From positions 1-24,294 of IMG/VR virus record IMGVR_UViG_3300042514_000052: a stretch of 24,294 nucleotides of DNA. One strand, 5' to 3'. The notes under the pieces were generated by a model, which worked only from the letters and a program-made list of their open reading frames with translations, did no database searches and had not been told where the DNA came from. Below, piece by piece: positions 6,514 to 15,275 of the stretch. Every line of letters starts with the position of its first letter. Within the stretch, counting starts at the first letter, position 1. A program made the position numbers and the translations under genes. The DNA is from a virus.

Positions 6514-7028
6514 TGAGTGAAAGATTAAAGGCGCTTGAAAAGTTTCGTGATTTAGTAGTTGCTGAAGCGAAAGCTAATTTACAAAGGATGGGTAAAAATT
6601 CAAGCGGTAAATTAAGCAATTCAATAAAAGGCGAAGTAAAGGAAATGCCTAATTCAATAGGTATTTATTTCGAGATGGAACCGTACGGTAACTTTCAGGA
6701 TAAAGGGGTTTCAGGAACTGAACGAAAATTTGACACGCCTTATTCGTATACTACTAAAATGCCACCACCAAGTAAGTTGGATAAGTGGATTGTAAAAAGA
6801 GGAATAGCACCTCGAAATGTTACGGGACAATTTCAAAGTAGAAAAGGAATTCAATTTGCAATAGCTCGAAGTATATTCAAATACGGAATAAAACCAAGCC
6901 TATTTTTTACGAAGCCATTTGAAGCCGCCTACAAAACACTACCCGACACGTTAATAGATAAGTATGGTTTAGACGCTGAAAAGCTTTTAACACAAATATT
7001 AGATGAAAATTTAAAGACTAAAAAATGA
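6513..7028 (+). CDS. HK97 gp10-like tail completion/head-tail joining protein
   Basis: A 171-residue protein. The frame opens at TTG 6507, but the ATG at 6513, in a TAATG overlap with the preceding gene, is the more natural start. The N-terminal helix (LKALEKFRDLVVAEAKANL) and SSGKLSNSIKGEV, then YGNFQDKGVSGTER and 'GIKPSLFFTKPFEAAYK', follow the pattern of HK97 gp10-family neck proteins (SGxLxxSI near the start, YGxFxxxG in the middle, FFxxPFExA near the end). These complete the tail end that joins the head. The gene ends in a 4-base ATGA overlap with the next. Confidence 0.65.
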   Translation: MSERLKALEKFRDLVVAEAKANLQRMGKNSSGKLSNSIKGEVKEMPNSIGIYFEMEPYGNFQDKGVSGTERKFDTPYSYTTKMPPPSKLDKWIVKRGIAPRNVTGQFQSRKGIQFAIARSIFKYGIKPSLFFTKPFEAAYKTLPDTLIDKYGLDAEKLLTQILDENLKTKK

Positions 7029-8101
7029 GTATTTTCGCACGTTCGCCTTATATAGTAGAAATATCCGAAACTGGACAAGACGGTTCTAAATTAGAAGTAT
7101 TTATTTGGAACGGTACGGGAAGCGCACCCGCAACCCCTACTTACACTTTGAGTAAATTAATACCCGCTTCAAACAACCTAAAGACGTATTATAATGTAAG
7201 CCCGTATATTCGTGAGTACATTACGTGGAATACAAGACAAGAAGTTTATAATACTTTTGCCGCAACTGACACTAACCAATGGTGTAACGTTCAATTGAAA
7301 AGGTACAAATTAGACAGCGGTACATATACCTTATTAAGTACAAATTCATACGTTGCTTATGACGGTTTCGGTTGGTATGAAAACGGTAGTAATTATTCGC
7401 CTACGTACGATATATTACACGACGAAGGAACGTTTTTTTATTACTACGATGGCACAAGCCCAAGTTCAAATTCAAGTAGAAGGGCGGGTCATATAATGGT
7501 TAAAACTTTGACAACGTATAAAGCGAAATATACCAACCTGGTAACGGCTGCTACATTCACGCAAAATTTAACAAACAATTCAATTTTAGACGTACCGAGG
7601 GTATATGAAAATTATTATGCTGCTGGGAATAAGTTAGAAATAATTATAAATATTTTAGGTAGTGATGTTACCGTTTGGACTGGTTATTTCAAACCGTTTG
7701 AACTTTGTAGATATACGCCTGTTTTATGCGACTTTGTAAACCGTTATGGATGCTGGCAAAGAACGTATTTCTTCGCTGCAAGTAACGATATATTTAGCGT
7801 TGAAAACACGGAATATAATTTGATGCAAAGCACGTTCCCTAATTACAATACATTAGAAGGTCAAAGAAAGGTGTTTAACACAACGGCAAAAAGAAGCATA
7901 AAAGTTAATACGGACTGGGTAACTGAAAGCTACAATGATTTACTTGAACAGCTGATGGCAAGCGAACGAATATTGTTAAATAGTTTACCCGCTAAAATTA
8001 ACACGAAGCAAACCGAGTTATTCAAAAACATAAATCAAAAAATGATTAACTATACTTTAGAGTTTGACTTTGCTTTCAATGCAATAAACAACGTAATATG
8101 A
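7025..8101 (+). CDS. Putative tail structural protein
   Basis: A 358-residue, Tyr/Thr/Asn-rich protein dominated by predicted beta strands (FARSPYIVEISETGQDGSKL, then LEVFIWNGTG; later AGNKLEIIINILGSDVTVWT). The C-terminal 60 residues include 'AKINTKQTELFKNINQKMIN' and end in a strand. It overlaps the large tail-tip gene by 4 bases and lies in the tail-tip block upstream of the tape measure, so a distal tail or baseplate component is likely. No enzymatic motif or named family is recognised. Confidence 0.55.
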   Translation: MSIFARSPYIVEISETGQDGSKLEVFIWNGTGSAPATPTYTLSKLIPASNNLKTYYNVSPYIREYITWNTRQEVYNTFAATDTNQWCNVQLKRYKLDSGTYTLLSTNSYVAYDGFGWYENGSNYSPTYDILHDEGTFFYYYDGTSPSSNSSRRAGHIMVKTLTTYKAKYTNLVTAATFTQNLTNNSILDVPRVYENYYAAGNKLEIIINILGSDVTVWTGYFKPFELCRYTPVLCDFVNRYGCWQRTYFFAASNDIFSVENTEYNLMQSTFPNYNTLEGQRKVFNTTAKRSIKVNTDWVTESYNDLLEQLMASERILLNSLPAKINTKQTELFKNINQKMINYTLEFDFAFNAINNVI

Positions 8102-10428
8102 GGCAAGTACAACTTTATATTGAAGGTCAAAAGGTTGAACTATTTGAAGACGAACAAATTAATGTTACTTCGAGCGTTCAAAATATTAGCGATATTTCAA
8201 AAGTATTTACGGACTTTTCGCAAAGCTTTACCGTTCCCGCTTCAACGGTTAATAATAAAATATTCAAACATTTTTACCAATCCGATATTGGTGATCCGTT
8301 AGACCCTACTACGTTATTCGATTACAATATTCGTAGGAGCGCATTATTAGAAATTGACTTAACTACTTTTAGACGTGGTAAAATATCAATTGAAAAGGCG
8401 AATATAAAAAATGGCTTACCTGAAAACTATCAAATAACTTTTTACGGTGAAATACGAACGCTAAAAGATTTATTCGGTGAAGATAAATTAAATACATTAG
8501 ATTTAAGCGCCTACGAATTTACATTTAGCGCTACGGAAATTTACAATAGAATAACGGACTTAACAACGGATTACAGCGTTAGGTATCCTTTAATTGCAAG
8601 TAGCAGATTATGGCAATACCACCACGGTACTGAAGACGTAACAAACAATGCGCACGCAATACATTACGATGAATTATTTCCAGCTATAAAAATAAGTAGG
8701 TTATTTCAAGCTATTGCAAATGATTACGGCGTTACTTTTACGGGAACGTTTTTAAGTGATACAAGGTTTAACGAAGTTTTTTTATACGGCAAAAATACAA
8801 CGGAATACACTTGGATAAGTGAAGCAAGTACTATTGATATTGACCAAATAACGGCAACGGTAGTTGATCCGAGTTTACCGAACCCCGCGAATTACGTAGA
8901 TATATACGGAAGCAAAATAAACATTGAAGAACTTTCTGGAGTTTATGCACACATTATAAGCTTTGATATTTTAAGTCAATCGGTTGCGGGTACATGGTAC
9001 ATTGATATTTTTCAAGACGGTAATTACTATCAAACTGTGCAAGGTACTACGACGGGAGTTTTCGGAAATGTAACTTTTATAAATACAAGTGGCTTGGATA
9101 CGGACGTAACTTTTCAATTACGTGCTGATGCAATAATGGATGTAGATATGAATATTATCTACCAAATAAACGGAAACAACGGTGTAATTAATTACGCTCA
9201 AATGAGTACGGTTACAACTTCGCTTTCAGGTAACGTAAATATAAATAACGTTTTACCCGATATAAAAGTTAGTGACTTCTTTTCGGGCGTGTTAAAAGAG
9301 TTTAATTGTACGTGCGTAGCTACTGATGTAAACACTTTTGAAATACTACCTTTAGAAGATTGGTATTCACAAGGCGCTATTGTAGATATTACGCAATACA
9401 CGGATGTAGATTCAATTGATATTGAACGTATTAAGTTATATAAAAAAATAGCTTTTAAATACCAACAAAGTGAGTCCTTTGCAAACAAGAATTATTTTAA
9501 AACATATAACCAACAATACGGAGATTTAGAATATCAATACAATTACGACGGCGACGAATACACAATTGAAGTTCCTTTTGAAAATTTATTGTTTCAAAGG
9601 TCAATAGATAATTCAGGTAATTACGCTATTTTCGGTTATACGTTAAACGAGAATTTTCAAGCGTACACGCCGAAGCCTATATTACTTTATTTGTACGGTG
9701 AAAGTGACCCTTTGCCACATGATATTAAATTCTATACTGGAGCAACGCATTTAAACATTGATACGTTCGCTTTATTTGGTCAAGACCTTACATATCAAAA
9801 CACGAAATATAGTTTAAATTTCGGTGCTGATAATTCTATAATTCATTTAGAAACAATTCAACAAGGCTTATTCGCTGAATATTATTTTTCGTATTTAATT
9901 AATTTGTTCAACCTTAAGAATAGGCTGGTTCACGTAAAGACGAATTTACCTGTTTCTTTACTTACGAACCTTCAATTAAATGATCGTCTTATTATAAGAG
10001 ATAAACGCTATATAATAAACGAAATGAAAAGCAACCTAAGTACTGGACAAGTTGACTTTAGTTTGTATTTAGACTTTCGACCAATTACAAGCGGTAGACC
10101 TTTAGTGCCAAGTTTTGACGCACAATGTTTAGACGTTCCGATTACGTTTGTGAACGGTGCGGTTAGTGCTGATATAACAACAACGTTTGGCGGTGTTACA
10201 ATTACCCCGAGTACAATAACAAGTAGTCAATCTATTACGGTTTGTATTCCTGAAAACACGAATTCACCGCAAAACATATTAGCCGAAAACTCGGATAGCT
10301 TAATTACTGAAGAATTTCAAAACTTAATAACTGAAAATTCAAGCACGCAAGTTATAATTTTAACGGTTACTTACACTTTAGGCAACGGGCAACAAGTGGC
10401 AAATCAAATAACAATATTACAAGAATGA
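8098..10428 (+). CDS. Large tail-tip/baseplate hub-like protein
   Basis: A 776-residue, mostly beta-structured protein. The N-terminus (VQLYIEGQKVELFEDEQINV, then SDISKVFTDFSQSFTVPAS) resembles large tail proteins of Bacteroidetes siphoviruses. A middle part (about 260-380) resembles an inserted beta-sandwich or carbohydrate-binding module (GVYAHIISFDILSQSVAGTW). Residues 400-500 contain DFFSGVLKEFNCTCVATDVN, a tail-hub-like segment. The C-terminus is Thr/Ser-rich with DITTTFGGVTITPSTITSS. The position between tail and tape-measure genes suggests a central tail hub or distal tail protein that may carry receptor-binding modules. Domain boundaries are by eye. Confidence 0.6.
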   Translation: MRQVQLYIEGQKVELFEDEQINVTSSVQNISDISKVFTDFSQSFTVPASTVNNKIFKHFYQSDIGDPLDPTTLFDYNIRRSALLEIDLTTFRRGKISIEKANIKNGLPENYQITFYGEIRTLKDLFGEDKLNTLDLSAYEFTFSATEIYNRITDLTTDYSVRYPLIASSRLWQYHHGTEDVTNNAHAIHYDELFPAIKISRLFQAIANDYGVTFTGTFLSDTRFNEVFLYGKNTTEYTWISEASTIDIDQITATVVDPSLPNPANYVDIYGSKINIEELSGVYAHIISFDILSQSVAGTWYIDIFQDGNYYQTVQGTTTGVFGNVTFINTSGLDTDVTFQLRADAIMDVDMNIIYQINGNNGVINYAQMSTVTTSLSGNVNINNVLPDIKVSDFFSGVLKEFNCTCVATDVNTFEILPLEDWYSQGAIVDITQYTDVDSIDIERIKLYKKIAFKYQQSESFANKNYFKTYNQQYGDLEYQYNYDGDEYTIEVPFENLLFQRSIDNSGNYAIFGYTLNENFQAYTPKPILLYLYGESDPLPHDIKFYTGATHLNIDTFALFGQDLTYQNTKYSLNFGADNSIIHLETIQQGLFAEYYFSYLINLFNLKNRLVHVKTNLPVSLLTNLQLNDRLIIRDKRYIINEMKSNLSTGQVDFSLYLDFRPITSGRPLVPSFDAQCLDVPITFVNGAVSADITTTFGGVTITPSTITSSQSITVCIPENTNSPQNILAENSDSLITEEFQNLITENSSTQVIILTVTYTLGNGQQVANQITILQE

Positions 10429-10580
10429 TACAACTAATTTTAGAACTACTTAAAAGCGATAATTTCTTTGGGGTAAGTGAAATTGTAGACGTGGCAAAAG
10501 GAAAACACGAACTAACAGACGATATTAAAAAAGTTTATAATCAAAAAAAGCGTAAACAATGGCAGAAAAACGGACAATAG
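10425..10580 (+). CDS. Small hypothetical protein before the tape measure
   Basis: A 51-residue ORF in an ATGA overlap with the large tail-tip gene, extending 22 bases into the tape-measure gene. It starts with a hydrophobic helix (MIQLILELLKSDNFFGVSEI) and ends very basic (YNQKKRKQWQKNGQ). It exactly fills an otherwise empty 130-base gap. No homology is recognised; it may serve assembly of the tape measure or simply couple translation. Confidence 0.5.
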   Translation: MIQLILELLKSDNFFGVSEIVDVAKGKHELTDDIKKVYNQKKRKQWQKNGQ

Positions 10581-12667
10581 AATTAGAAATACAAGACAAT
10601 AGCAAAAGTTTAAAACAACAATACCGTGAAGCCGTACAAGAATTACAAAAGCTTTCACAACAATACGGTGAAACTTCGGAGCAAGCGGTTAAGGCTGCTA
10701 AAGCGGCTGCGGAATTAAAAGACCAAATTGAATTTAGTAAGGACTTAATAGCTGGCTTTAATCCTGATGCTAAATTTACGGCGGTTGAGGGCGCTATTAA
10801 CGGCGTAATGAATGGCTTTCAAGCGTTCGAAGGTGGTTTAGCATTGATAGGTGTAGAAAGTGAGAAAGTTGAAGAGGCGTTATTACGAGTACAGTCCGTA
10901 ATGGCTTTAACGCAAGGTATAAACGGCGTTATGGAAGCTGCGGATTCGTTTTCAGTTTTAGGGAAAAAAGCGGGTGACGCTTTAAAAGGAATTAAAACTG
11001 GTTTACTTTCTACTGGTATTGGTGCGTTTGTAGTTGCTTTAGGTACGGTAGTTGCATATTGGGATGACATAAAAGGAGCGGTAAGCGGTGTTAGTGCTGA
11101 ACAAGAAAAACTAAACAAAAAGACGAGCGCAAATTTAAAAGCAAGTGAAGATAAAGTTAACGCCCTAAACAAACAAGACAACATTTTAAAGCTACAAGGT
11201 AAAAGCGAAAAAGACATACTTAATTTAAAAGTAGCTGCTTTAGATACTGCAATTCAAAACGCTAAAATAAACGTAGCAAATCAAAAAGCCACTAAAATAG
11301 CACAAGTAGAAGCAGCAAAAAGAAATAAAGAAATACTTGAAGGGATTATAATGTTTATTACGATACCTATTCAAACTATTTTAGGAACTATTGATGCTGT
11401 TTCTGAAGGGTTGGCTTATATCGGTGCAATTGATAAAAGTTTAAGCCTGCGCGCTGATATGACAAATTATTTAGCAAATTTAGTATTTGATCCCGTAGCA
11501 ACTGCAAATGAAGGTGACGCAGCAATAAAAGCCGCTGAAGATAAATTAACGGAATTAATAGACCAACAAGCCGCGTTTAAAATACAAATAAAAAATATTG
11601 ATAAAGAAGCCGCAAAAGGCAGCGTTAACACCGAAAAAGCAGCGGCAAAAGAAACACTTGATTTAGAACGTCAATTAATTGACCAACGTTTAGCTTTAAT
11701 GAGTGAAGGCGAAGCTAAAGAAAAAGCAATAGCTGAAGAAAAAGCAAAGCGTGACAAAGAAGATTTACTTAAAAGTTCAAAGGATAAAATTGTAGACGCT
11801 CAACAATTAGCTGATGCGCAAAAATTAATAGACGATAATTTACAAAAGGATTTACAAGGTATTACGGATAAATATGACAAAATAGAATATGAAGCTTTAG
11901 TTAAAAAAAATGAAGAGCGAATAAAGTTAGAAGACGAGCAATATAATTTATTACAAAAATCAACTAATTCTAAACGTGACCAAGAGTTATTTGAATTGAT
12001 GCAAAGTTACGATGCTAAATTTGAAGCGGCTAAAAATAATGCTGAATTAGAAAAGGCTTTAACGGAACAATTTGAAAAAGAACAAACGGATATTATAAAA
12101 AAATATGCCGCTGAAGAACAAGCTATTAAAGACGCTAATGACAAAAAAGAGCTTGAAAGAAAAATAGCATTAAGACAAAAAACGCTTGAACTTGCGGGAA
12201 ATACTTTTAGCGCTTTAGCTGATTTAGCGGGTTCGTTTAATACTAAAAACGAAAAGGACGCACGTAAACAATTTCAAATACAAAAGGCTTTTAATTTAGG
12301 CGCTGCAATTACGAATACTGCAATGGCGGTAACGGGTGCGTTAACTGCTGGAGGTAACCCTATTAAATTAGCAACGGGACAACAATTTGTTGAAGCTGCA
12401 ATTGCTGCTACAATCGGTGCGGCTAATATAATTAAAATTGCAAATTCTAAATTCGGTGGTGGTGGTAGTAGTTCAAGCGGCGGCGGTGGTGGTTCAAACG
12501 CTCCAGCGGGTGTGCCTATGACTGCTAACTTTAACACAATAGGTTCAAGCGGTATAAACCAATTAGCGCAATTACAACAAACGCCTACACAAGCCTACGT
12601 AGTTAGTGGCGAAGTAACAAGCGCACAAGCTTTGGATAGAAATAGAGTACAAAACGCAACTTTATAA
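10559..12667 (+). CDS. Tail tape-measure protein
   Basis: A 702-residue protein, mostly helical and rich in Ala, Lys and Glu. It begins with a long coiled coil (KSLKQQYREAVQELQKLSQQ). Hydrophobic segments follow at about 148-168 (GLLSTGIGAFVVALGTVVAY) and about 265-285 (IIMFITIPIQTILGTIDAV). A long charged coiled coil spans about 370-560, then an Ala-rich hydrophobic region and a Gly/Ser linker (FGGGGSSSSGGGGG). This is the standard tape-measure composition: it sets tail length and is ejected with the DNA. At the usual 1.5 angstrom per residue it would specify a tail of roughly 100 nm, an inference only. It is separated from the tail-tube gene by the head module. Confidence 0.85.
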   Translation: MAEKRTIELEIQDNSKSLKQQYREAVQELQKLSQQYGETSEQAVKAAKAAAELKDQIEFSKDLIAGFNPDAKFTAVEGAINGVMNGFQAFEGGLALIGVESEKVEEALLRVQSVMALTQGINGVMEAADSFSVLGKKAGDALKGIKTGLLSTGIGAFVVALGTVVAYWDDIKGAVSGVSAEQEKLNKKTSANLKASEDKVNALNKQDNILKLQGKSEKDILNLKVAALDTAIQNAKINVANQKATKIAQVEAAKRNKEILEGIIMFITIPIQTILGTIDAVSEGLAYIGAIDKSLSLRADMTNYLANLVFDPVATANEGDAAIKAAEDKLTELIDQQAAFKIQIKNIDKEAAKGSVNTEKAAAKETLDLERQLIDQRLALMSEGEAKEKAIAEEKAKRDKEDLLKSSKDKIVDAQQLADAQKLIDDNLQKDLQGITDKYDKIEYEALVKKNEERIKLEDEQYNLLQKSTNSKRDQELFELMQSYDAKFEAAKNNAELEKALTEQFEKEQTDIIKKYAAEEQAIKDANDKKELERKIALRQKTLELAGNTFSALADLAGSFNTKNEKDARKQFQIQKAFNLGAAITNTAMAVTGALTAGGNPIKLATGQQFVEAAIAATIGAANIIKIANSKFGGGGSSSSGGGGGSNAPAGVPMTANFNTIGSSGINQLAQLQQTPTQAYVVSGEVTSAQALDRNRVQNATL

Positions 12668-12678
12668 GTTTAATAATT

Positions 12679-13584
12679 ATGGCAAAAGTTGAAATAATAG
12701 AACTACTAATTGACGAAACAAAATTAGAAGCGGGAATAAATGCGGTATCCGTTGTTGAAAGTCCAGCGATCGAGGAAAACTTTATAGCTTTAAAAAAGCA
12801 CGAAGTTGAACTAAAAGAAGTAGATGCGGAAAAACGTATTTTGATGGGTGCGGCTTTAGTGCCTAATAAACAAATTTACCGTAGAAACAAGGACAAAGAG
12901 TTCTATATTTACTTTAGTGAAGACACAGTACGCAAAGCAAGTGAATTATTTTTGATGCGCTCAAATCAAAACAACGCAACTTACGAACACGAACGCAAAA
13001 TGCTTGACGGAATGAGTGTAGTTGAAAGCTGGATAATTGAAGACGAAAAGACGGATAAAAGCCGATTATATAACTTTAATTTACCAAAGGGAACTTGGAT
13101 GATTTCAATGAAAGTAAACAACGATGATGTTTGGCAAAAGGTAAAAGACGGCGAAGTAAAAGGATTTAGTATTGAAGGTCACTTCGTAGATCAATACGAA
13201 ATGAGTTTACAAGAAAACGAAGAAGAACGGTTAATAAACGCTATTCGTGATTTAATACTAAAAGACGAAGAATATAAATTAGAAACGTATAACGACTATC
13301 CTAAAGAAGCAAGCGAAAACGCGAAGATAGCATTACGCTACGCTGAAGAAAACGGTTGGGGTGACTGTCTTGAAGCAACGGGAAAAGCACGAGCCAACCA
13401 ACTTGCTAACGGCGAAAATATAAGTAGGGAAACAATTTCACGCATGGCTTCATTTGAAAGGCATAGACAAAATTCACAAAAGGAATTAGGAGATGGCTGC
13501 GGAAGATTGGCTTGGCTTGCTTGGGGTGGTGACGCTGGTATTGAGTGGGCGCAAAGAAAGTTAGAACAAATAGATAATAAATAA
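12679..13584 (+). CDS. XkdF-like prohead protease with extra C-terminal domain
   Basis: A 301-residue two-part protein. Residues about 50-180 match the XkdF/peptidase S78-like prohead protease: 'GAALVPNKQIYRR', YIYFSEDTVRKASELFL, TYEHERKM (likely catalytic His104), VVESWIIEDEKTDKS, LPKGTWMISMKV and GEVKGFSIEGHF (likely nucleophile Ser164). It would cleave scaffold and capsid subunits during maturation. Residues about 205-298 form a second domain with YPKEASENAKIALRYAEENG, ATGKARANQLANGENISRET and RLAWLAWGGDAGIEWAQRK. This second module looks familiar as one fused to phage head proteins in Bacteroidetes; its function is unknown to me. Confidence 0.8.
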   Translation: MAKVEIIELLIDETKLEAGINAVSVVESPAIEENFIALKKHEVELKEVDAEKRILMGAALVPNKQIYRRNKDKEFYIYFSEDTVRKASELFLMRSNQNNATYEHERKMLDGMSVVESWIIEDEKTDKSRLYNFNLPKGTWMISMKVNNDDVWQKVKDGEVKGFSIEGHFVDQYEMSLQENEEERLINAIRDLILKDEEYKLETYNDYPKEASENAKIALRYAEENGWGDCLEATGKARANQLANGENISRETISRMASFERHRQNSQKELGDGCGRLAWLAWGGDAGIEWAQRKLEQIDNK

Positions 13585-13779
13585 ATGAGAACAGCAAGTA
13601 AAGTTAGTCCCCGTGGTGGTAAACGTGGATGCCTATGTAAAGACGGAAAATACCACAAAGATTGTTGCGACGGTAGTTTAGAAGCGCAAGGAATAGGCAA
13701 AACAGCCAGTGTAACGCCGCAAAATGTAACGATAACAGATAACAACGGGGTACGCACGATAGTACGGCAAAACGGCTAA
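13585..13779 (+). CDS. Small cysteine-motif protein
   Basis: A 64-residue basic protein starting one base after the protease stop. The core 'RGCLCKDGKYHKDCCDGSLE' continues into AQGIGKTASV. The C-x-C...CC arrangement could bind a metal ion. The second half ends in strand-like 'QNVTITDNNGVRTIVRQNG'. The motif looks familiar from small genes in Bacteroidetes phage head modules (recollection only), but no function is known to me. An alternative role is a minor virion component. Confidence 0.6.
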   Translation: MRTASKVSPRGGKRGCLCKDGKYHKDCCDGSLEAQGIGKTASVTPQNVTITDNNGVRTIVRQNG

Positions 13780-13816
13780 AAAAGGAACAAGTAAAAATTT
13801 TAAAAGTTAATAAGTT

Positions 13817-14212
13817 ATGAATACACTAAAAACAGTTTTCGGAAAGTTGTTTAAAGAAGAAACAACAAATTTAGCTTCGCACGAAGTTGAACTTGCATTA
13901 AGAGATGACATTATAGCAAGTTTTCAAAAGTATTTAGGGCAAAGAGATGTAGCAAAAAAAGTATTAAATAAAGCTGAAAATGCTATTATTGAAGCTTATA
14001 ATAACTATAGTGCTATTGCAGCTTTTGGAAACGCTACGTTACAAGATATGGAAGCATTAAAAGCAAAAGCAAAAGAAATTGGTTTAGGTTTAGACCCGCA
14101 AATGGAAAGCGTTGAGAAAAAAGTAAAATCTGAAATTAAAGGTTATATGAATAACGCTAAAGCAATTGGAGATTTAGCCAAAACAATGAGTAATTATAAA
14201 ACATCATTATAA
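13817..14212 (+). CDS. Hypothetical helical protein in the head module
   Basis: A 131-residue, almost wholly helical protein. Blocks such as LASHEVELALRDDIIASFQK, KVLNKAENAIIEAYNNYSA and KKVKSEIKGYMNNAKAIGDL suggest a helical bundle or coiled coil. It lies between the protease and scaffold-like genes with short A-rich gaps. It may be an assembly factor or part of the scaffold; no family is recognised. Confidence 0.55.
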   Translation: MNTLKTVFGKLFKEETTNLASHEVELALRDDIIASFQKYLGQRDVAKKVLNKAENAIIEAYNNYSAIAAFGNATLQDMEALKAKAKEIGLGLDPQMESVEKKVKSEIKGYMNNAKAIGDLAKTMSNYKTSL

Positions 14213-14223
14213 ATAAAATAAAA

Positions 14224-14808
14224 ATGAAAAATAGCCTAATCAATCAAATCAAAACTTTACTTGGAATGGAAGTAAAACTTGAACAAATGAAACTAATGGA
14301 TGGCGTAACAGTTCTTGAAGCTGATATGTTTGAAGCTGGTAACGAAATTTTCGTAGTAACGGAAGACGAACAAAAAATACCCGTGCCGGTAGGAGAATAC
14401 GAAATGGAAGACGGTCGTATGCTAATCGTTGTTGAAGAGGGAATTATTTCTGAAATTAAAGAAAAGGTTGAAGAAGAAGAAGAAGTAGAAGTTGAAGAAC
14501 CTATCGAAGAAGAAGCGAAAAAAGAACAAGAAATGGAAACGGCTAAAAGCAACCCTAAAAAAGTAGTTGAAAGCACAATTAAAGAAAGTTTCTTTTCGGA
14601 AATTGAAGCGTTGAAAAAAGAGAACGAAACGCTTAAAGCTGAATTAAGTAAATTGAACGAGGTTAAAGAAGTTGAACTATCAAAAGACGAAGAAGTTAAA
14701 CCAATTTCTTTTAACCCTGAAAACGAAAATAAAGTTGAAATATTTAAGTATGCTACAAAAAGACAACGTACTATAATGGATTCAGTTTTAAACAAACTAA
14801 ATAAGTAA
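14224..14808 (+). CDS. Capsid scaffold-like protein
   Basis: A 194-residue acidic protein. The first 75 residues form a small beta domain (KLMDGVTVLEADMFEAGNEI, VPVGEYEMEDGRMLIVVEEG). A very acidic linker follows (KEKVEEEEEVEVEEPIEEEA), then a coiled coil (FFSEIEALKKENETLKAELS), and the C-terminus is basic with KYATKRQRTIMDSVLNKLNK. An acidic coiled coil plus a basic C-terminal helix just upstream of the capsid gene is typical of phage scaffolds, whose C-terminus binds capsid subunits. It is a likely substrate of the XkdF-like protease. Confidence 0.65.
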   Translation: MKNSLINQIKTLLGMEVKLEQMKLMDGVTVLEADMFEAGNEIFVVTEDEQKIPVPVGEYEMEDGRMLIVVEEGIISEIKEKVEEEEEVEVEEPIEEEAKKEQEMETAKSNPKKVVESTIKESFFSEIEALKKENETLKAELSKLNEVKEVELSKDEEVKPISFNPENENKVEIFKYATKRQRTIMDSVLNKLNK

Positions 14809-14829
14809 TAATTTAAAAAACAATAAAAA

Positions 14830-15252
14830 ATGAGTACAACATTAACAAGTATCTCAAATGATTCTTTACGTCAAGTAGGTGTAATTGAAACATTGACGGG
14901 TGCAACAACTTTGACTGCTGAAGATAGCGGTAAAGTATTTATCTTAAACGCTGCTGCTGGAGCGCAAATTACATTACCAGCGGTTGCTGATGGCGCTGGA
15001 CAGTCTTACAAATTTGTAGTAGGTGCGTTATTCGCAACAACTGCTTGGACTATTAAAGCTGCTACAAATAAAATCCAAGGCGGTGTTATCGTAAACAGTA
15101 CTAACGTACCTGGAGCTGATGAAAACACGATTACTTTTTCTGCTTCTGCTGATACAATTGGCGATTTCGTTGAATTAGTAGGTGACGGAACAAACTGGTA
15201 TGTTTTCGGACTTGGAACTTCTGCTGGTGCAATTACTTTAACCGTAGTATAA
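14830..15252 (+). CDS. Putative capsid decoration protein
   Basis: A 140-residue, Ala/Thr/Gly-rich beta protein immediately before the major capsid gene. LTAEDSGKVFILNAAAGAQI, then TLPAVADGAGQSYKFVV and GDFVELVGDGTNWYVFGLG, follow a small beta-barrel pattern seen in phage head-decoration and fibre proteins. Codon use (GCT and ACT rich) resembles the capsid gene, suggesting high expression. A related pattern (edge strands plus NxWYxxG) recurs in the protein at 19881. Decoration is the best guess; a head fibre is the alternative. Confidence 0.55.
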   Translation: MSTTLTSISNDSLRQVGVIETLTGATTLTAEDSGKVFILNAAAGAQITLPAVADGAGQSYKFVVGALFATTAWTIKAATNKIQGGVIVNSTNVPGADENTITFSASADTIGDFVELVGDGTNWYVFGLGTSAGAITLTVV

Positions 15253-15257
15253 ATAAA

Positions 15258-15275
15258 ATAAAAAACTAAATAAAA
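15258..15275 (+). promoter_or_regulatory. A-rich leader before the capsid gene, repeated before the tail-tube gene
   Basis: ATAAAAAACTAAATAAAA (15258-15275) directly precedes the capsid ATG. The same 18 bases recur at 16296-16313, where the last A is the first base of the tail-tube ATG. Bacteroidetes ribosomes rely on A-rich upstream regions rather than Shine-Dalgarno pairing, so this is probably a strong translation leader. Confidence 0.6.

Noticed and set aside
10819-12537. Antisense ORFs opposite the tape-measure gene
   Set aside because: Composition mirrors the Ala/Lys-rich sense gene; no independent evidence of coding.
13338-13757. Antisense ORFs opposite the protease C-terminus and the Cys-motif gene
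   Set aside because: Both sense genes show family motifs and typical codon use; the antisense frames lack a start context and read like reverse-complement noise.
14244-14795. 183-residue antisense ORF opposite the scaffold-like gene
   Set aside because: It is Ser/Thr-rich low complexity, as expected from the reverse complement of a Glu/Lys-rich gene; no promoter or conserved motif.
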